Source: Hordeum vulgare subsp. vulgare
Taxonomy: Eukaryota > Streptophyta > Magnoliopsida > Poales > Poaceae
DNA length: 64,000 nt
Assembly: GCF_904849725.1 (NCBI RefSeq)
Contig: NC_058520.1
Location: forward strand, 399,107,993 to 399,171,992
Direction: 5' to 3'
The stretch's first letter is position 1. The number at the start of each line of letters is the position of its first letter. Under the pieces are notes generated by a model. That model saw only the letters and a program-made list of their open reading frames with translations, was not told the origin of the DNA and did no database searches. This document shows, in pieces, positions 60,066 through 64,000 of this stretch. A program made the position numbers and the translations under genes.

Positions 60066-61580
60066 TGTAGGATCGAAAGTATGTATAGAGGGGGGGTGAT
60101 TAAACTACTTGACAAGATATTTTTTTGCCTTTTTCCAATTTTAGTTGAGAGGCAACTATGGCAGTTATAGCGAGTCAAGTACACCATACACATGCAGTTC
60201 TAAGAGTATAGCAGCGGAATGTAAAACATGCAAGTGTAAAGTAGAGGAGTAAGGTAGGGAGATCAAACACATGAGGTTGACACGGTGATTTTTGGCATCG
60301 TTCCGATAGGTGGCGCTATCGTACGTCCATGTTAGTGGAGACTTCAACCCATGGTGGGTAACGGTTGCGAGAGTCCATGGAGGGCTCCACCCAGGGAGGG
60401 TCCTCAAAGAAGCGACCTTATCTATTCCACCACGGCTTCCGCCCATGAAGGTCTAGCATTACTCACGGTAGATCTTCACAAAGTAGACGATCTCCTTTCC
60501 CTTACAAGCATCTTGGTTCAACTCCACAACACGAAGTAGGAGCCTCCCAAACAACACCTAACCAATCTAGGAGGCACCACCTCTAAAAGGTAATTGATGT
60601 GCTAGATCAATGAACTCCTTGCTCTTGTGCTTCTAAAGATAGTCTCCTCAATACAAAATCACTCTCTCACAAAATATGCATGTGTAGGAGAGATTGATTT
60701 GGTGGAAAGATGTTTGGGGAGGCTAGAGATCAAGTTTCAAATGATTGGATTGGAATATCTTGGTATCAACACATGAGTAGGTGGCTCTCTCTCGGAAAAT
60801 GGATTTGGCAATGAAGTGTGTGTTTTGAGTGCTTCTCCCATGAATGAGAGGTGGGTGAAGGGGTATATATAGGCAGCACACAAAATCCAACCGTTACACA
60901 TAAAGTGGAAAACTCGGTGACACCAAAGTGAAAAACTCGGTGGTACCGATTAGCACAAAGGTAGCAACTTTTGAATCTCGGTGAGACCGATATATGAAAC
61001 TCGGTGGCACCGAAAAGGTGGCTAACGGTTAGATGGCCAAACTCGGTGGCACCGATACTCAAACTTGGAAATTCTGATTTTGTGTATCGAGGCACGCGAA
61101 AGTTGGTCACCCAAACTCGGTAGCACCGATATGGATTCGGTTGCACCAATTTGGTGGGAATGGCTAGGGTTTCTATCTGAGGTCAAACTCGGTGGGTCCG
61201 AAATGTGGAAGTTGGTGACACCGAATTTGTGTATATGGAATTTGACACAGTGGATATGTGGAAAAATGATTGAGTATTTTGGTGGCTATCTTCGAGCATT
61301 TTGAGCAATCAGTTCATTTTACTAGCTCACCCTCTTTTAGTAGTATTGGCTTTCCTATGAACTCAAAAGTGATTTCTCACAAATATAAAATGAAGAGTCT
61401 TCTAGTTTGAAGCTTGAGCCAATATTATTCCTTTCTTGCATCAAGGGGCATCTCCACATAAGCATTTAGCCATATCATCTTTTGAACTTTTTTGAAAAAT
61501 ACTTGGAAAACATATTAGTCCAATGATGCATATGTTTTGGTCAATTATCAAAACCACGCTAGGGAGCAATTGTGCTTTCT
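60066..61580 (-). repeat. Element X 5' LTR
   Basis: About 1515 bases, plus reading TGTAGGATCG to GTGCTTTCT (terminal CA lost). Array of about ten CTCGGTGGCACCGAT-type motifs at 60913-61231. In sense direction the array precedes the TATA box CCTATATATA (60873-60864). The outer edge at 61580 meets resumed W sequence. Confidence 0.88.
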
Positions 61581-61950
61581 GCCTCTCGGTATGACCAATC
61601 TCAAAAATTCGGTCCCACCAAAGCCTAGGGTTGATCTGGTTTTCCAATCTCGGTACCACCGATAGGAAGTTTTCGGCCTCACCGAGTTTCACTGTCACCT
61701 CATATTTATGGAACTTGGTGGCACTGAAAGATCCAACTCGGTGTTACCGACAGCCAGGGGGTACATATACCTCGCGGACCCAATGTTTGAAATTACTTCT
61801 TCAAACTCGACTCCCGAACCTTCTTGATGTCGTGCCCTCATCTTCAGGACATCGCCGTTGTCTACCATGCGTTGTCGCCGCCGGAGTCCCCGGCGTCGAC
61901 GTGAATCACCTCCGCCATTGTCGCCGTAGCAAGATATTCACCAAGTTAGG
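61581..61950 (+). promoter_or_regulatory. W internal U3-like promoter module and leader exon
   Basis: W resumes here; the sequence aligns with X at about 53560-53177 on the other strand. Motif copies at 61584-61750 (for example CTCGGTACCACCGAT at 61649 and CTCGGTGTTACCGAC at 61737) are followed by a TATA-like TACATATA (61762-61769). A GC-rich leader runs to the donor AGTTAGG|GTAAGA at 61950/61951. Confidence 0.55.
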
Positions 61951-62416
61951 GTAAGATCTCGGCCCTCTTTGGGCTCCAAATTCCAAATCTTGTGCAAATA
62001 GGTTAGCCTGTCTTCAGTCCACGTTTGCAATATTTCCATGCAGAAGAGAAATTCTCTAGATTAGAGAACGAAGGAAATTTAGCGTTCACCGTCCGTAAAT
62101 CCGAATCTCGGTGTCACCGAGTGAGAAAAATGGTCCTACAAATTTTTGTTTTGGGCTAATAAGAATAGTCTCGATGTAACCGAGTTTCCTTTTGGTGAAA
62201 CCGAAATGGTTGCCAAGTTTCTATTAAGGAGATTGTCAGTCTCGATGGCTCCAAACATTTTGTCGTGGTGGAACCCATATCCCTTTTTGCAGAAAGTTAG
62301 ACTTAAATTTCTCAGAGTTCAACCTTGCAAAAACTTCTAAATTTTTGTGGTGCTCATCCACTCCATCTCTTCTAATTCTATTCATACGGCCAGTCTGTTT
62401 GCTTGGAGATTATTAG
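61951..62416 (+). other. Predicted leader intron before the W extra ORF
   Basis: Donor GG|GTAAGATC and acceptor GATTATTAG|C one base before the ATG at 62418. Contains CTCGGTGTCACCGAG (62107-62121) and two diverged copies (62170, 62192), as the X and C introns also do. Confidence 0.55.
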
Positions 62417-62417
62417 C

Positions 62418-63327
62418 ATGTCAGGTTCAGAGGGTAGTCAGAATGATTTCAGAGAGCCCGGTGTTCAGATGGACTGATGCACTAGTCCTAAGAGTACTGC
62501 TTCAGACCCAGGTACACCCATCCCTCATGATTTGCCAAAGGCAGCTACCATGTCAAGGAAGACGCATAATTCTGATGAGGAGGATGCCGATTTTATCCAA
62601 GATGAGAGGATTCTCCAAAAGCAAAATGAGAAGAGAATAGTCAAGAAGACTGTGAGAAAGGAATATGCCATACTAGATTATATCAAAGTTCCAGATTCTG
62701 GTAAGCAAGGGATGACACTCACACTTGAAGGCCCCTCTTCGAAGCAAGCTAAGAAGCTAGGGCAGAACAGAGCCAGGAAAAGAGTAGTGCATGTTATCAC
62801 AAGACCAACATCTATGTATGAAGATCCAGCAGAAGCTGCTGAGGAAGAGGAAGAAGAGGTTGTTGCTGATGCACCTCCACCTAAGAAGAAGAAGCTCATG
62901 TGAGATGTTATGCCCAAAAAGTCTGCAACAAAACCTTCAACACCTAAGCCAAAAAAGCCAGCAGCTCCCAAGAGGACTACCAAGGATATATCTGATGCAC
63001 AAAAGAACAAAGGCTCTGCACCCAAAGAGGCTGCTGCAAAGTAGGAAGAAGATGCATCTTTGATGAGAAAACTGAGAGCTCACATACCATTGCATAATGC
63101 TGCTCATCCTGTTGCTGGTGATATGAAGAAGAGAAGGGATCAAAGTTTGAGGCAGTGGAGGACTGCAGATCCATATGCTATCAGGAGAAGAACTGTTGTT
63201 GATCCTCCTTTTCACACGAAGAAGCAACAATACTTTTATGAGACAGTGTTGCTCGACAAGAGTCCCGCAGCCAGTGACATGAAATATGTTGACTGGAATT
63301 ACATCAAGGACAATGAAGACTACTTTC
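62418..63327 (+). pseudogene. Element W extra ORF, truncated by a BARE-like LTR
   Basis: Same protein family as X (30075-31679), with the same N-terminus MSGSE and QNDFREP. In-frame stops at 62475 (TGA), 62901 (TGA) and about 63043 (TAG). Contains a Glu run (EEEEEE) followed by PPPKKKKL, then RRRTVVDPPFHTKKQQYFYE and MKYVDWNYIKDNEDYF, where the insertion at 63328 cuts the conserved domain. Nonfunctional. Confidence 0.82.
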
Positions 63328-64000
63328 TGTTGGGGAACGTCGCATGGGAAACAAAAAATTTCCTACGCGCACGAAGACCTATCATGGTGATGTCCATCTA
63401 CGAGAGGGGATGAGTGATCTACGTACCCTTGTAGATCGTACAGCAGAAGCGTTAGTGAACGCGGTTGATGTAGTGGAACGTCCTCACGTCCCTCGATCCG
63501 CCCCGCGAACAATCCCGCGATCAGTCCCACGATCTAGTACCGAACGGACGGCACCTCCGCGTTCAGCACACGTACAGCTCGACGATGATCTCGGCCTTCT
63601 TGATCCAGCAAGAGAGACGGAGAGGTAGAAGAGTTCTCCGGCAGCGTGACGGCGCTCCGGAGGTTGGTGATGACCTTGTCTCAGCAGGGCTCCGCCCGAG
63701 CTCTGCAGAAACGCGATCTAGAGGAAAAACCGTGGAGGTATGTGGTCGGGCTGCCGTGGAAAAGTTGTCTCAAATCAGCCCTAAAACCTCCGTATATATA
63801 GGTGGGAGGGAGGGGAGGAGGCAGCCTCAAAACCTAAAGGTTTGGCCGAAATTGGAGGTGGAGGAGTCCTACTCCAATCCTACTTGGAGTAGGATTCCAC
63901 CTTCCCACTTGGAAACTCTTTCCACCTTGTGTTTTTTCCTTCTCAAACCTTATGGGCCTTAGTGGGAACTTATTCCAGCCCACTAGGGGCTGGTTTATCT
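63328..64000 (-). mobile_element. BARE/Angela/WIS-like LTR, running off the window
   Basis: Plus-strand reading starts TGTTGGGGAACGTCGC after ctttc (63323-63327, the expected TSD copy). It is closely related to the LTR at 31831 but of a distinct subtype. Whether it is a solo LTR or a whole element cannot be seen. Confidence 0.88.

Larger units (their letters stand above)
28111..61580 (-). mobile_element. Element X: inverted second copy of the W family
   Basis: Minus-strand element inserted in W. 5' LTR 61580-60066, PBS, gag 60012-57893, internal PPT, LINE insertion, U3-like module (about 53650-53357), intron carrying the BARE-like insertion, extra ORF 31679-30075, 3' PPT, 3' LTR 29374-28111. 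The last ~245 bases of the 3' LTR are deleted, so no TSD can be read. Without nested elements X is about 9 kb. Like W it has no pol. Confidence 0.85.

Noticed and set aside
61581..63327. Reading this segment as an independent fragment unrelated to W
   Set aside because: Its start aligns with the exact point in the W/X family where W stops at 28110, and the strand agrees, so it is the continuation of W after X inserted.

Overview
The window is repetitive intergenic DNA from a large grass genome, almost certainly Triticeae (wheat, Aegilops, barley or rye). The evidence is a BARE/Angela/WIS-type Copia element and LTR, an abundant Triticeae-type Gypsy solo LTR, a plant LINE, and long Copia elements of Sirevirus/Maximus type. 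I found no host gene, tRNA, rRNA or CRISPR array. Every long reading frame I can explain belongs to a transposable element, and nearly all are broken.

The 64 kb resolves into one nest. Element W (plus strand) is the outermost: 1-2467, 27243-28110, 61581-63327. Into W went (a) a Gypsy solo LTR, 2468-27242 (TSD ttcat); inside it Copia element B, minus strand, 3512-26726 (TSD atggt); inside B's gag, Copia element C, plus strand, 11280-23465 (TSD ctctc). Also into W went (b) element X, an inverted second copy of W's family, 28111-61580. X holds a BARE-like element, minus strand, 31831-52842 (TSD atttg), whose 5' LTR holds Gypsy-like element D, 39047-51382 (TSD ccgat/ccaat). X also holds a 5'-truncated LINE, 54024-57487. 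Finally (c) another BARE-like LTR starts at 63328 and runs off the window.

The most interesting part is shared by the three Sirevirus-like families (C, B, W/X). Each has, downstream of gag or gag-pol: an internal polypurine tract; an array of a short family-specific palindromic motif; a TATA-like box; a leader with a plausible intron; and an extra ORF of about 480-540 codons with a conserved central domain, two of three ending in an acidic tail. The same motif array plus TATA box is found in that family's own LTR. C uses AGCGGTASTACCGCT, B uses TCGGACGTCCGA, and W/X use CTCGGTGNCACCGAG. This looks like a second, U3-like promoter module driving the extra ORF, with element-specific repeats that could be its target or regulator.

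Only C keeps protease, integrase, reverse transcriptase and RNase H. B, W and X keep gag and the extra ORF but lack all of pol, with the gap starting at the same place just after a WVPK-like motif. They appear to be non-autonomous families rather than random deletions. Reconstruction of nesting order, TSDs and LTR ends was done by eye; similarity searches were not possible, so family names are tentative.
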